Origin: Candidatus Heimdallarchaeota archaeon
Lineage (GTDB): Archaea > Asgardarchaeota > Heimdallarchaeia > Heimdallarchaeales > Heimdallarchaeaceae
Direction: 5' to 3'
NCBI GenBank assembly: GCA_016839875.1
Contig: JAEOTK010000213.1
Coordinates: 1-15,725, forward strand
Length of the DNA: 15,725 nucleotides
Below are positions 1-7,269 of the stretch, piece by piece (positions within the stretch are counted from its first letter, which is position 1; each line of letters opens with the position of its first letter). A model generated the notes under the pieces. It saw only the letters and a list, made by a program, of their open reading frames with translations. It ran no database searches and had not been told where the DNA came from. The translations under genes and the position numbers were made by a program.

Positions 1-192
1 GTTATTTTTGATGAAGGAGAAGATGTAATTATTTCAACAACTGAAAGCACAGTAAGATTCTTATTAATCTCAGGAAAGCCAATAGAAGAACCTGTTGTTT
101 GGAATGGGCCGATAGTTATGAACACCAAAGAAGAAATAAGAATTGCTTTTGAAGAATACAGAAATGGTTCATTCATAAAAGAAGAAAATTAA
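1..192 (+). CDS. Pirin family protein, C-terminal fragment (5' end outside window)
   Basis: The reading frame is open from base 1 to a TAA at 190-192 and gives 63 residues. The end of the protein matches the C-terminal cupin region of pirins: a strand reading RFLLISGKPIEEPVVWNGP is followed by the helix around NTKEEIRIAFEEYRNGSF, which is the usual pirin ending. Pirins are cytosolic metal-binding bicupins of about 230-300 residues. Some have quercetinase activity and others act as redox-sensitive regulators. The metal-binding His/Glu residues lie in the N-terminal cupin, so they are outside this window and activity cannot be judged. The gene converges on the sulfotransferase-like gene with a 25-nt gap. 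The family call is firm; the role is open. Confidence 0.88.
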   Translation, partial: VIFDEGEDVIISTTESTVRFLLISGKPIEEPVVWNGPIVMNTKEEIRIAFEEYRNGSFIKEEN

Positions 193-217
193 TCTATAAA
201 TCGATACTTTATTTCTT

Positions 218-1804
218 CTAATTAGTAATTTTTCTTTTGTTAAGTTTTACAACTTTGACCATTACTAAAAAAGTCAAAGCTGAAAGAATTGAGAGATAAT
301 GAAAATCTGTTGATTCAGTGTTTTCTTTTGGAGGTTTCCTTGATACAACTAGTTCGATTATTTCTATTGTTTTATGCCCTTCACCATCATCTAGGGTTAT
401 AGTTAAATTATAATTCCCATTATCAAGATAACCTAAATTAACACTTTTGTTAACAGGTTGCCAGTATAGACCATAATCAATTATTCCATTTTCTATTTCT
501 TCACTCTCAAAGACAATGTCATAATTACCTGTGATATGATGTTTGTTTCTGAAGTTATAGAATGCTTGCCAATTTACTATAGCTTCTTCTCCAGATTTAA
601 TCCAATAAGGTGAAGTTATCTCAATTATAGGTGATAGTCTAATTCTGTCACATTGATATATTCCAAAAACATTTCCCCAATCTTTGAAAAATTTCATTTC
701 CCACACAATATTACCTATAGGATCTACTTCAACAAGTATCGCTCCAGTCATATAGCTACCCGCATGATCAAGAGTACCAAAAGTTCCAAATCGATTAAGA
801 TTAGGTAACCTATCAGAATCCCCCCAAGCACCAGAATGGTAAGATTTTGGGGCAGCATATTCCCATGTTACATTTGCTGTAAATGTGGTTTCATCTATTG
901 AGATTTCTATCATTCGAGATATCATATTAGTGTTATCAGTTTGATTATGTTTATCATTATCGAATAAAATGAAGGTGTTTTCATTTATCATTTCTAGTGC
1001 ATGTCCATGAAAGAAAAGATGTTCCTTTACATTGCCATTAATATCCCTCATTGTGAAATTACCTTCTTCTCCTAACGACCACATAAGTTCTCCTGTCTTG
1101 TGATTTATTTTAAGAAAGGAATTTGTATTTCTACAATTAAGATAAATCATATCATTATCTACATCATAAAGAAGAGTGTTTGCATGAGTTATATCTGGTA
1201 TCTCTCCTGCCATGTCCTGAAAGGGGCAGTAGTTATCAAATGTTATAAATGAATCTGTCGAAAATTCCCAAATGATTGCACCTGTTTCAAGATCATACTC
1301 ATAAATTTTATCAAAAAGATAATCTGTTGGACCAATTTCATGGATTGAGCATTCAAGTGTAAAAATGCTATTGTTATTGGAATTATATTCAAAATCGTGA
1401 TGACCACTAATATCAAGGTCTTCTATTTCATCAGTGTAGAAATTCCAAAAATTCGCTCCATTCAAATCTCCATATAGCAAAGTTGTTGAATTGAAAAACT
1501 CAACAGGAATATTGGCTAGAGTAGAATGTGCACTCAGAGGTTTCTGAAGTATTATCTCTCCTTCCATATCCACCAAGTATAATGTATTAGCCACAGTAGA
1601 AACAGAAGATAACTCAAACTCATTTAGCACAAATAGATTATAACCCTGGAAATAACCATCTGCTGATGAAACCTCAAATTTCTCTTTCATAAGATCAGAT
1701 GTTGTTAACCTGATATTTGCCATAGAAAACGAGATTATTAAGATCATTAGAATAATCGATTTACTTTGTTTTAGATGGTAGAAGGACTTGATGGTTTTTG
1801 GCAT
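218..1804 (-). CDS. Arylsulfotransferase (ASST)-like surface protein, membrane-anchored
   Basis: This 528-residue protein has an N-terminal hydrophobic segment (about residues 15-30) and a second one near the C terminus (about 503-521) followed by Lys/Arg. It is therefore probably exported and anchored. The body has the repeat pattern of the arylsulfotransferase beta-propeller: HHDFEY (135-140), DITHANTLLYD (204-214), a Leu-Lys-Ile-Asn-His-x-Thr-Gly-x-x-x-Trp-Ser-Leu-Gly strand (230-244), FFHGHALEM (264-272) with FDND (281-284), and GDSDRLPNLNRFG (328-340). These His, Asn and Arg positions correspond to motifs conserved in ASST proteins, where a histidine carries the sulfate between phenolic donors and acceptors. 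Residues about 391-492 form a separate Ig-like beta domain. About seven N-x-S/T sequons fit a glycosylated external protein. The sulfated substrate is unknown, and a structural or sensory propeller role is possible. Confidence 0.78.
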   Translation of the reverse strand: MPKTIKSFYHLKQSKSIILMILIISFSMANIRLTTSDLMKEKFEVSSADGYFQGYNLFVLNEFELSSVSTVANTLYLVDMEGEIILQKPLSAHSTLANIPVEFFNSTTLLYGDLNGANFWNFYTDEIEDLDISGHHDFEYNSNNNSIFTLECSIHEIGPTDYLFDKIYEYDLETGAIIWEFSTDSFITFDNYCPFQDMAGEIPDITHANTLLYDVDNDMIYLNCRNTNSFLKINHKTGELMWSLGEEGNFTMRDINGNVKEHLFFHGHALEMINENTFILFDNDKHNQTDNTNMISRMIEISIDETTFTANVTWEYAAPKSYHSGAWGDSDRLPNLNRFGTFGTLDHAGSYMTGAILVEVDPIGNIVWEMKFFKDWGNVFGIYQCDRIRLSPIIEITSPYWIKSGEEAIVNWQAFYNFRNKHHITGNYDIVFESEEIENGIIDYGLYWQPVNKSVNLGYLDNGNYNLTITLDDGEGHKTIEIIELVVSRKPPKENTESTDFHYLSILSALTFLVMVKVVKLNKRKITN

Positions 1805-1827
1805 TCGTATTAGTAGTTTAACTGTTT

Positions 1828-1885
1828 TACATTTAATCTTTTCTTCAGCTCGATAACATGAAACCTATCCAAAAACTAAAAATAC
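1828..1885. promoter_or_regulatory. Divergent promoters between the ASST-like and LigB genes
   Basis: The 101-nt gap between divergent starts holds a candidate TATA element for each gene. On the minus strand GATTAAATG (1838-1830) is centred about 30 nt before the start at 1804, after a purine-rich stretch that could serve as BRE. On the plus strand CTAAAAATAC (1876-1885) is centred about 26 nt before the ATG at 1906. Both spacings predict very short or absent leaders. They were found by eye only. Confidence 0.45.
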
Positions 1886-1905
1886 AATTCATTTAATCAT
1901 CATTA

Positions 1906-2739
1906 ATGACTCTTAGTTATTCTGCAATGCTACCACATGGATTTAATCTTATTCCTGAACTTTTTCCTGAAGAGGGAGCTGACTGGCAAAGGTTAGTGGA
2001 AGCAATGGATAAAATATCTGATGAGATTATCAGACAAGATCCAGAAGTGTTAATCTTAGCTTCTCCTCACAATCTAAGAATTGATGGATATATTGGTATC
2101 ATTTCTTCAGAATGGTTAGAAGGAACTTGGTGGAATGAAAGCAAAACAAAAAAAGTTACATTAAGATTGAAATGCGATAGAAAATTTGCAAATTTGCTTT
2201 ATAACAGAACCAAAGATAGAATTCCTATAGTATCAGTAAACTACGGTGCTGCTGATGGAGATTATAGTGAAATGAAAATGGATTGGGGAACTTTAATTCC
2301 TATGTGGTCTATCTACAAGAAGTATAAAGAAGCAAATAAAACCATCCCTCCTGTTGTTTTAATTACACCATCTAGAGAAATACCTTGGAAAAACCTAGTC
2401 TATCTAGGACATACCCTAAGTAACATCTGCGAGAAAGAAAACATCAATGCTGTTTACATAGCAAGTTGTGATCATGGACATGCTCATGATCCAAAAGGAC
2501 CATATGGTTATCACCCAGCATCTAAGGTGTTTGACGACCAAATATGTAGTTTAATTGAGAAGAATCAGCTTGACACTTTACTTGAGTTAACACCAGAGTT
2601 TATTGATCAAGCTAAACCAGATAGTTTTTGGCAGATGCTAATTCTTCTTGGTGTTGTAGAAAGAAGTAATCTAAAAAATGAGCTTTGTCTTTACGAATGC
2701 CCCTCATATTATGGAATGATTGTAGCATCTTTTAAGTAA
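1906..2739 (+). CDS. LigB-type (class III) extradiol ring-cleavage dioxygenase family protein
   Basis: The 277-residue product fits the LigB/DODA/MEMO superfamily. His11 (in MLPHGF), His55 (in SPHN) and Glu264 (in YECPSYYG) are positioned as the three non-haem iron ligands, and His190 (in CDHGHAHDPKGPYGYHP) as the catalytic base, by comparison with the known LigB arrangement. Asp126-Trp127-Gly128 (the D-W-G-x-x-x-P segment) is another family hallmark. Enzymes of this family open catechol-type rings with O2, but the superfamily also contains MEMO-like proteins that are not dioxygenases, so the substrate cannot be assigned. The enzyme is predicted cytosolic, with no signal or membrane segment. 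Its stop is 53 nt before the nitroreductase start, and a separate TATA-like box lies in that gap, so the two may be transcribed independently. Confidence 0.8.
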   Translation: MTLSYSAMLPHGFNLIPELFPEEGADWQRLVEAMDKISDEIIRQDPEVLILASPHNLRIDGYIGIISSEWLEGTWWNESKTKKVTLRLKCDRKFANLLYNRTKDRIPIVSVNYGAADGDYSEMKMDWGTLIPMWSIYKKYKEANKTIPPVVLITPSREIPWKNLVYLGHTLSNICEKENINAVYIASCDHGHAHDPKGPYGYHPASKVFDDQICSLIEKNQLDTLLELTPEFIDQAKPDSFWQMLILLGVVERSNLKNELCLYECPSYYGMIVASFK

Positions 2740-2756
2740 GTTCAACTTAACACGGG

Positions 2757-2769
2757 ATAATTATAAAAA
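2757..2769 (+). promoter_or_regulatory. TATA-like promoter for the SagB-like/CPBP gene pair
   Basis: ATAATTATAAAAA lies about 28 nt before the GTG at 2793 and 37 nt before the alternative TTG at 2802. It predicts a transcript starting near 2790. An AGGTG (2791-2795) that could pair with 16S rRNA sits 6 nt before the TTG. Confidence 0.45.
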
Positions 2770-2792
2770 CAACTAGTAAGTTTGAATAATAG

Positions 2793-3554
2793 GTGCTTAT
2801 ATTGAAAAAAGATCATATTGGTAAAGAATTCATGGAAAAAACTACTTACAAATTTACTTCAAAATCAGATCAAAGTCAAGGAATAACTCAACCTCCTCTA
2901 GAATTGGAATATGCTCATAAAATGAAAAGTTATGAATTGCCTATTATCTCTGATTTAGAAATTCCTGAACTCAATCTGAAACAAGCTATCAAAAACAGAA
3001 CAAGTAGAAGAACATATTCTGATATTCCTCTAACTATATCAGAGCTTTCTTGGCTTCTATGGAGTACTCAAGGTGTCAAAGAAGTAAGAGATCAAGTTGC
3101 AACTCTTCGAACAGTTCCCAGTGCTGGAGCAAGACATGCATTTGAAACCTACTTGCTAATAAATAATGTATCAGGTTTGGAACCTGGAATTTATAGATAT
3201 GTAGCAATTGAGCATAAACTTGTTGAGTATATCATTGAAGATGGTATAGCTGACAAAGTTGTAGAAGCAGCTTATGATCAGAAAATGGTTAAGAACAATT
3301 CAGTTACTTTCATATGGGTAGCTGATGTCTATCGAATGACATGGAGATATGTTGAGAGAGGTTATAGATACTTGCATATTGATGCAGGTCATGTGTGCCA
3401 AAATCTCTATCTAGCAGCAGAAAATATAAGTGCAGGAGTTTGTGCAATTGCAGCTTTTCATGATGATATCTTTAATAAATTACTGTACTTAGATGGAGAA
3501 GACCAGTTTGTGATTTATCTTGCATCAGTAGGGAAAAAGAGAAGAAATGATTAA
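2793..3554 (+). CDS. SagB/ThcOx-type nitroreductase (FMN-dependent dehydrogenase)
   Basis: The 253-residue protein carries the SagB/ThcOx nitroreductase pattern: NRTSRRTY (68-75) with the FMN-phosphate-binding arginines, a LSWLLWSTQGV helix (85-95), TVPSAGARHAFETYLL (107-122), LEPGIYRY (129-136), a DAGHVCQNLYLAA helix (197-209) and a closing YLASVGKK strand (242-249). Family members use FMN to dehydrogenate peptide thiazolines or oxazolines, or act as stand-alone reductases; in archaea many are orphans. The conserved N terminus (IGKEFMEKT) begins at residue 9, so the true start is upstream of the ATG at 2832. Candidates are GTG 2793 (matches the leaderless pattern of the neighbours) or TTG 2802 (preceded by AGGTG at 6-nt spacing, giving 250 residues). 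The stop overlaps the next gene by 8 nt, implying translational coupling. The substrate is unknown. Confidence 0.85.
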   Translation: MLILKKDHIGKEFMEKTTYKFTSKSDQSQGITQPPLELEYAHKMKSYELPIISDLEIPELNLKQAIKNRTSRRTYSDIPLTISELSWLLWSTQGVKEVRDQVATLRTVPSAGARHAFETYLLINNVSGLEPGIYRYVAIEHKLVEYIIEDGIADKVVEAAYDQKMVKNNSVTFIWVADVYRMTWRYVERGYRYLHIDAGHVCQNLYLAAENISAGVCAIAAFHDDIFNKLLYLDGEDQFVIYLASVGKKRRND

Positions 3555-4566
3555 TCAAAAAACAAAGAAATATCTGTGTTTTGTTCTTATCCCTTTAACT
3601 TCTATGATTTTAGCAGCTCTTGTTCCAATTATAGAAAGACAAGCACAAATAAGTCATTCAGTAATTATCAGTATTCTTCTGTTCCTCTATTGTTCCTTTG
3701 TTCTTTTCTTAATAATATCTCCTGCAAGAACGATGATTCTGGAGAAACTGACTGGAAAACGATGGATATATTATCTATCAGCTTTTGTCTTTCTAGTTCT
3801 TCCATTATTCAGCTGGACAATATTATCAGTTACACCAAAATCTGTTATGATGTATTTCGTTTGGTATGTCCTGCCAACAATCATTTTCATAATCCCTACT
3901 TTTTTTCAAGAATTTCGATTTGATTTCATTTTTCACATAGCAGCAGTAATTTTGTTTGCAATAGGTTTTGATAGAAGATATACAAGTCAATGTTTACTTG
4001 GACTGGATTTTAGTTATGAAATAAATGCTCTTTGGGTAAGTTCTCTTATTCTTATTCTTTATTCAATTCAGTTCCAGAACTATGAAGAAAAATTCAACTG
4101 GAAAATCACTAAAAGTAAGATTTTCCTTCCAATGACATTAAGTCTGATACTAGCTATTATCATAATCCCAATAGGTATCTTAACAGATTTTCTAACATGG
4201 TACCCTGAATGGCCAGGTTTTCTGATGTTTTTCTTTTCTTTTATCGGTATTTGGTTAACTATTGCACTTCCTGAAGAGATTATTGCACGAGGTGTTATTC
4301 AGCAACAATTAAGTGATAATATAGTAAAAAGAGATAATATTCTATTCAAATATTGGAGATGGTTTGTTCTAGTTCTAGCTTCAGCTATATTTGGTTTAAG
4401 TCATTGGAATAACACAACTTCAGAATTTGCTTGGGTCTATATTCTATTGGCTACAATTGCAGGTTTATTCTATGGTTACTGTTGGTGGAAAGGAGGATTA
4501 TTTTCCGCGATGTTAATCCATACATTTGTAGATTGGATATGGAGTTTATTCTTTATATCTCCCTGA
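3547..4566 (+). CDS. CPBP family intramembrane metalloprotease (CAAX-protease/Rce1-like)
   Basis: This 339-residue protein has about eight hydrophobic segments and all three CPBP motifs: EEIIAR (Glu243, Glu244, Arg248), FGLSH (Phe282 to His286), and HTFVD (His325, Asp329) in the last helix. These residues form the buried active site of the Rce1/CPBP glutamate-dependent intramembrane proteases, which cleave prenylated or membrane-associated substrates and in bacteria often accompany peptide or bacteriocin loci as processing or immunity proteins. The extra N-terminal helices (residues about 10-180) precede the roughly 150-residue catalytic core. The ATG at 3547 overlaps the end of the SagB-like gene, so the pair is co-translated. 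Activity is likely because all motif positions are intact; the substrate is unknown. Confidence 0.87.
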   Translation: MINQKTKKYLCFVLIPLTSMILAALVPIIERQAQISHSVIISILLFLYCSFVLFLIISPARTMILEKLTGKRWIYYLSAFVFLVLPLFSWTILSVTPKSVMMYFVWYVLPTIIFIIPTFFQEFRFDFIFHIAAVILFAIGFDRRYTSQCLLGLDFSYEINALWVSSLILILYSIQFQNYEEKFNWKITKSKIFLPMTLSLILAIIIIPIGILTDFLTWYPEWPGFLMFFFSFIGIWLTIALPEEIIARGVIQQQLSDNIVKRDNILFKYWRWFVLVLASAIFGLSHWNNTTSEFAWVYILLATIAGLFYGYCWWKGGLFSAMLIHTFVDWIWSLFFISP

Positions 4567-4612
4567 ATTCTCTTTTCAGTAACCAGAAATCCCCCTGATA
4601 TTTAATCATCGC

Positions 4613-4632
4613 GAGGAATATTTTTTAAATAG
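4613..4632 (+). promoter_or_regulatory. BRE/TATA promoter of the first nucleotidyltransferase gene
   Basis: A purine-rich GAGGAA (4613-4618) abuts TATTTTTTAAATA, a combination like an archaeal BRE plus TATA box. The centre is about 35 nt before the ATG at 4662, giving a leader of roughly 9 nt. Confidence 0.55.
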
Positions 4633-4661
4633 GTAAATAAATTGTTCTCTGGTTATTTCAT

Positions 4662-5537
4662 ATGGTTACTAAATATCCAGTTTTTGTCTTATGTGGTAGA
4701 GATGCAAAGAAGAGAGAATTGATTAGGCTCTTAGATCCTGATGATAAATATAAAACCAAAGCTTTACTGCCGTTTCTAGGAAAACGAATTGTAGATTGGC
4801 AAATTGAAGAATTAAGAAAATCCCCCTATACAGGTGAAATATTCCTTCTAGGTATATCTGAGGAAATGGCAAAATTTGATTTTCCAGTGCATTATGTTCC
4901 TGTACCAACAATTTCTACTTTTGCAGAAAAATTAAAAGCTGGGTTGGATTACGTTAGATCCCTAGGAATGGATGAAGAATTATTCGTTGTTTCTTCATCA
5001 GATACTCCCGGAATATCTGTAGGACCTATTAACCAGTTTTTTGAAGAAGTTGAAAAATACAAAGATTATGACTATGTACAATCTGTAGTTCCAGATGATG
5101 TTACAAGTGCAGTATTTCCAGATCATAAGAGAGTTGTTGCAAAATTCAAAGATGTTCATGTTTATCCAGGTGAATTATATGCGATGAGTGCATTCGGAAT
5201 TAGAGAAAAACTTGACCTTATTGATGAGATTGGAGGAGGAAGAAGAAATATCAAGAAGAAGAAAAGAACTAAAAAATCAAGTGCTCTTACTCCAATCTTG
5301 TTACTTGTCTTAAGGCATCCACGAACATGGTTGAGAATTATCTTATTCTTAATGGGACAACTAAAAATGAAAGGTGGAGAAAAGATACTTGAAATCTTCG
5401 CTAAAGCTAAAGTTAAAGCTGTAATAATCTCAGATGCAGGTTTTGGAATGGATATTGATCTTAAAGAAGATTATGACAAAGTGAAGAAATATGTTAGCCA
5501 AGTTAGAAAAATTCCTTACACCGAAGGTGTGAGCTAA
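4662..5537 (+). CDS. MobA-like NTP transferase domain protein, tandem paralogue A
   Basis: This 291-residue protein looks like a GT-A/Rossmann-type nucleotidyltransferase. Residues 6-41 give the first strand and the nucleotide-binding region (PVFVLCGRD, then KYKTKALLPFLGK with the lysine expected to hold the phosphates). SSDTPG (112-117) is the usual metal-binding Asp segment, and GMDIDLKEDYDKV (262-274) is the C-terminal Asp motif. The family's usual GGxSxRMG loop is replaced by CGRDAKKREL. Residues about 194-250 are an insert: a Lys/Arg-rich stretch (RRNIKKKKRTKK) and then a hydrophobic segment containing HPRTWLRIILFLMGQLK, which could bind membrane. The protein should activate a sugar, polyol or cofactor phosphate with an NTP, but the substrate cannot be read. 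The next gene is a clear paralogue. Confidence 0.75.
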   Translation: MVTKYPVFVLCGRDAKKRELIRLLDPDDKYKTKALLPFLGKRIVDWQIEELRKSPYTGEIFLLGISEEMAKFDFPVHYVPVPTISTFAEKLKAGLDYVRSLGMDEELFVVSSSDTPGISVGPINQFFEEVEKYKDYDYVQSVVPDDVTSAVFPDHKRVVAKFKDVHVYPGELYAMSAFGIREKLDLIDEIGGGRRNIKKKKRTKKSSALTPILLLVLRHPRTWLRIILFLMGQLKMKGGEKILEIFAKAKVKAVIISDAGFGMDIDLKEDYDKVKKYVSQVRKIPYTEGVS

Positions 5538-5567
5538 TCTAACATTCGAAAAGTTGCACCGTAAGAA

Positions 5568-5577
5568 TTTATATATG
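5568..5577 (+). promoter_or_regulatory. TATA box of the second nucleotidyltransferase gene
   Basis: TTTATATATG is centred about 32 nt before the ATG at 5604, predicting a leader of about 6 nt. It shows that the second paralogue can be transcribed on its own, not only by read-through from the first. Confidence 0.55.
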
Positions 5578-5603
5578 ATGCTTTATTTCTAGTATCGTTT
5601 ATA

Positions 5604-6434
5604 ATGAAATATCCCGTTTTGATACTGGCTGGTAGCGACAAAGATAGAAGAGAGATTATGCAAATTCATGATCCTGAAGAGAAATATAAAACAAAAGTGC
5701 TACTGCCTATGTGTGGGAAAACTGTTCTAGAATGGGTTGTAGAAGAATTTTTAAAATCACCGTATGTAGATGAAGTTCATGTTCTAGGATTGTCTGATAA
5801 GGAAATAAAATTCGAAGGACCAATTCATCATATACCTATTGGTCTTAATGCTTCTATTGGACAAAAATACAGAGCTGGTTTGGATTATCTTGTTAAAACA
5901 AATAAAGTACAGGATAATATTATTTTTTGCAGTGCTGATTGTCCAGGAATCAAAGTTGATACTATAAACTCTTTCATTGAGTATGTTCAATCAAACCAAG
6001 GTTATGATTTTATAGCTACAGTCATTCCTCATGAAGTTGTAGAAGAAGCTTTTCCAGATTCAGGTAGGGGGGTTGCTCGTTTAAGAGATATTAATCTCAC
6101 TCAAGGAGAAATGGTTTCAGTTAGCCCTTATCTAATCGAGAAGTGTCAAGAAGAAATTGATGAGTTCACAGAGTTAGGAACCAGAAAACAAAGATCCTTT
6201 ATGACTATAATTAGATTAACAGCTAAAAGACCACTTACATGGTATAGATTGTTCAAAATTGTAATTGGAAGGGGAAAATTAAAGGATGTTATTATCGCTT
6301 TTTCACGAGCTTTCAGACTCAAAGCTGATGCTGTAGTCATGAATGATCCTGGATTAGCACTTGATATGGATTTACCACAAGATTATGAGAAATTAGCTGA
6401 ATATGTTGCCAAAACAAAAAATGTCCCTAGGTAA
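5604..6434 (+). CDS. MobA-like NTP transferase domain protein, tandem paralogue B
   Basis: The 276-residue product aligns with the preceding gene along its whole length: PVLILAGSD (4-12), KYKTKVLLPMCGK (27-39), LKSPYVDEVHVLGLS (50-64), SADCPGI (110-116) and LALDMDLPQDYEKL (251-264). It shares the family insert, here KRPLTWYRLFKIVIGRGKLK (208-227), but lacks most of the Lys/Arg-rich stretch of paralogue A. The motifs predict a cytosolic or membrane-peripheral nucleotidyltransferase with metal-binding Asp residues intact. The divergence between copies (CGRDAKKRE against AGSDKDRRE at the nucleotide loop) suggests different substrates or a heteromeric complex instead of a recent duplicate. A tight 10-nt convergent gap separates it from the next gene. 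The specific reaction is not identifiable. Confidence 0.75.
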   Translation: MKYPVLILAGSDKDRREIMQIHDPEEKYKTKVLLPMCGKTVLEWVVEEFLKSPYVDEVHVLGLSDKEIKFEGPIHHIPIGLNASIGQKYRAGLDYLVKTNKVQDNIIFCSADCPGIKVDTINSFIEYVQSNQGYDFIATVIPHEVVEEAFPDSGRGVARLRDINLTQGEMVSVSPYLIEKCQEEIDEFTELGTRKQRSFMTIIRLTAKRPLTWYRLFKIVIGRGKLKDVIIAFSRAFRLKADAVVMNDPGLALDMDLPQDYEKLAEYVAKTKNVPR

Positions 6435-6444
6435 AATATTTTCC

Positions 6445-7131
6445 TTATTCAGCTGTTTGCTGAAGAGTGTTATTCAAAGATATTTTATCTTTCTTCAGAA
6501 ATGAAAATACACCTAGAGTAACTGCTAGCAATAAAGCATATTTGCACATTATACTTGTAATTGTAGGAAGATATTTGCTGGTATCAATTAATACCATAAG
6601 AAACATTGGAGCTAGAAATGAAAGATAACCTATCAAGACAATTATTCCGTTTCTTGTGTAAATATGTTCTCGTCTCCAGATCAGATTAGCTATTACAAAA
6701 AGAATACTATAAACTATCATCCCAAAATAATAAGCACCATAGTACCAAGCAAGATTATTTCCATAAATAGCATATAAGGGATTACAGTCGATTAATTGTA
6801 CTGAATTTGGTACAATAAGATAGTATAGAGAAAAACCTAAAGCTACTGCAAATCCAATAATGTAATCATGATATTTCCATCCTACAACTCTTGTACAGAG
6901 AAAATATCCCAATGGTGGTAGGAAAGTTATTATCACATAAGCTATTCTCCCAGTAACATTTTCGTTGATTCCAATGCATATTAGAAATTCAGATAACTGA
7001 TATAACTGAAGTAGTATAAGCAGAAAGATAATTGACCAAAAGAATCTGTGGTCTCTATTAAAAATAATGACAGTTATGAGTATCACAAATTCAATACAGA
7101 AGAATATCAACGATAAGGTACCTGGTTGCAT
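6445..7131 (-). CDS. Seven-helix integral membrane protein of unknown function
   Basis: I do not recognise a named family for this 228-residue protein. It has seven clear hydrophobic segments, at about residues 6-24, 31-52, 62-80, 90-107, 128-150, 161-182 and 194-211, with short loops and a basic tail beginning FLKKDK. The layout resembles the 7TM sensor modules found at the N terminus of some histidine kinases and cyclases, but no signalling domain follows: the protein simply ends. Notable loop features are LPPLGYF (71-77) after helix 3 and WRREH (152-156) after helix 5. It stands alone on its strand, converging on the nucleotidyltransferases and divergent from the first surface gene. A weak TATA-like AAATTTTAG lies about 31 nt upstream on the minus strand. 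Confidence 0.7.
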   Translation of the reverse strand: MQPGTLSLIFFCIEFVILITVIIFNRDHRFFWSIIFLLILLQLYQLSEFLICIGINENVTGRIAYVIITFLPPLGYFLCTRVVGWKYHDYIIGFAVALGFSLYYLIVPNSVQLIDCNPLYAIYGNNLAWYYGAYYFGMIVYSILFVIANLIWRREHIYTRNGIIVLIGYLSFLAPMFLMVLIDTSKYLPTITSIMCKYALLLAVTLGVFSFLKKDKISLNNTLQQTAE

Positions 7132-7225
7132 TGTTGGCAGTAGATTATCTTAGCTTCTAAAATTTTGCTGTTTCTTCATACGAACTAGATTTTTGATTTT
7201 CTAAACTCAAATTAAGTTTAAGAAC

Positions 7226-7269
7226 TTTCAAAACATTCTTTTATACGAATTTCAATATTTATTATTACT
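7226..7269 (+). promoter_or_regulatory. Promoter of the first tandem surface-protein gene (conserved with 8350-8393)
   Basis: TTTCAAAACATTC followed by TTTTATAC, then TATTACT directly before the ATG. The TATA element is about 27 nt before the ATG, so the transcript is probably leaderless. The same elements occur upstream of the paralogue with identical 44-nt distance from TTTCA to ATG. Confidence 0.6.

Noticed and set aside
3576..3923. A 115-codon plus-strand frame inside the CPBP gene
   Set aside because: It is out of frame with the well-supported protease and its Phe/Ser/Cys-rich product looks like a frame-shadow of a hydrophobic protein.
7202..7220. Inverted repeat TAAACT...AGTTTA before the first surface gene
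   Set aside because: Six-base arms with a seven-base loop in AT-rich sequence are expected by chance, and it does not match the 8295-8326 hairpin.
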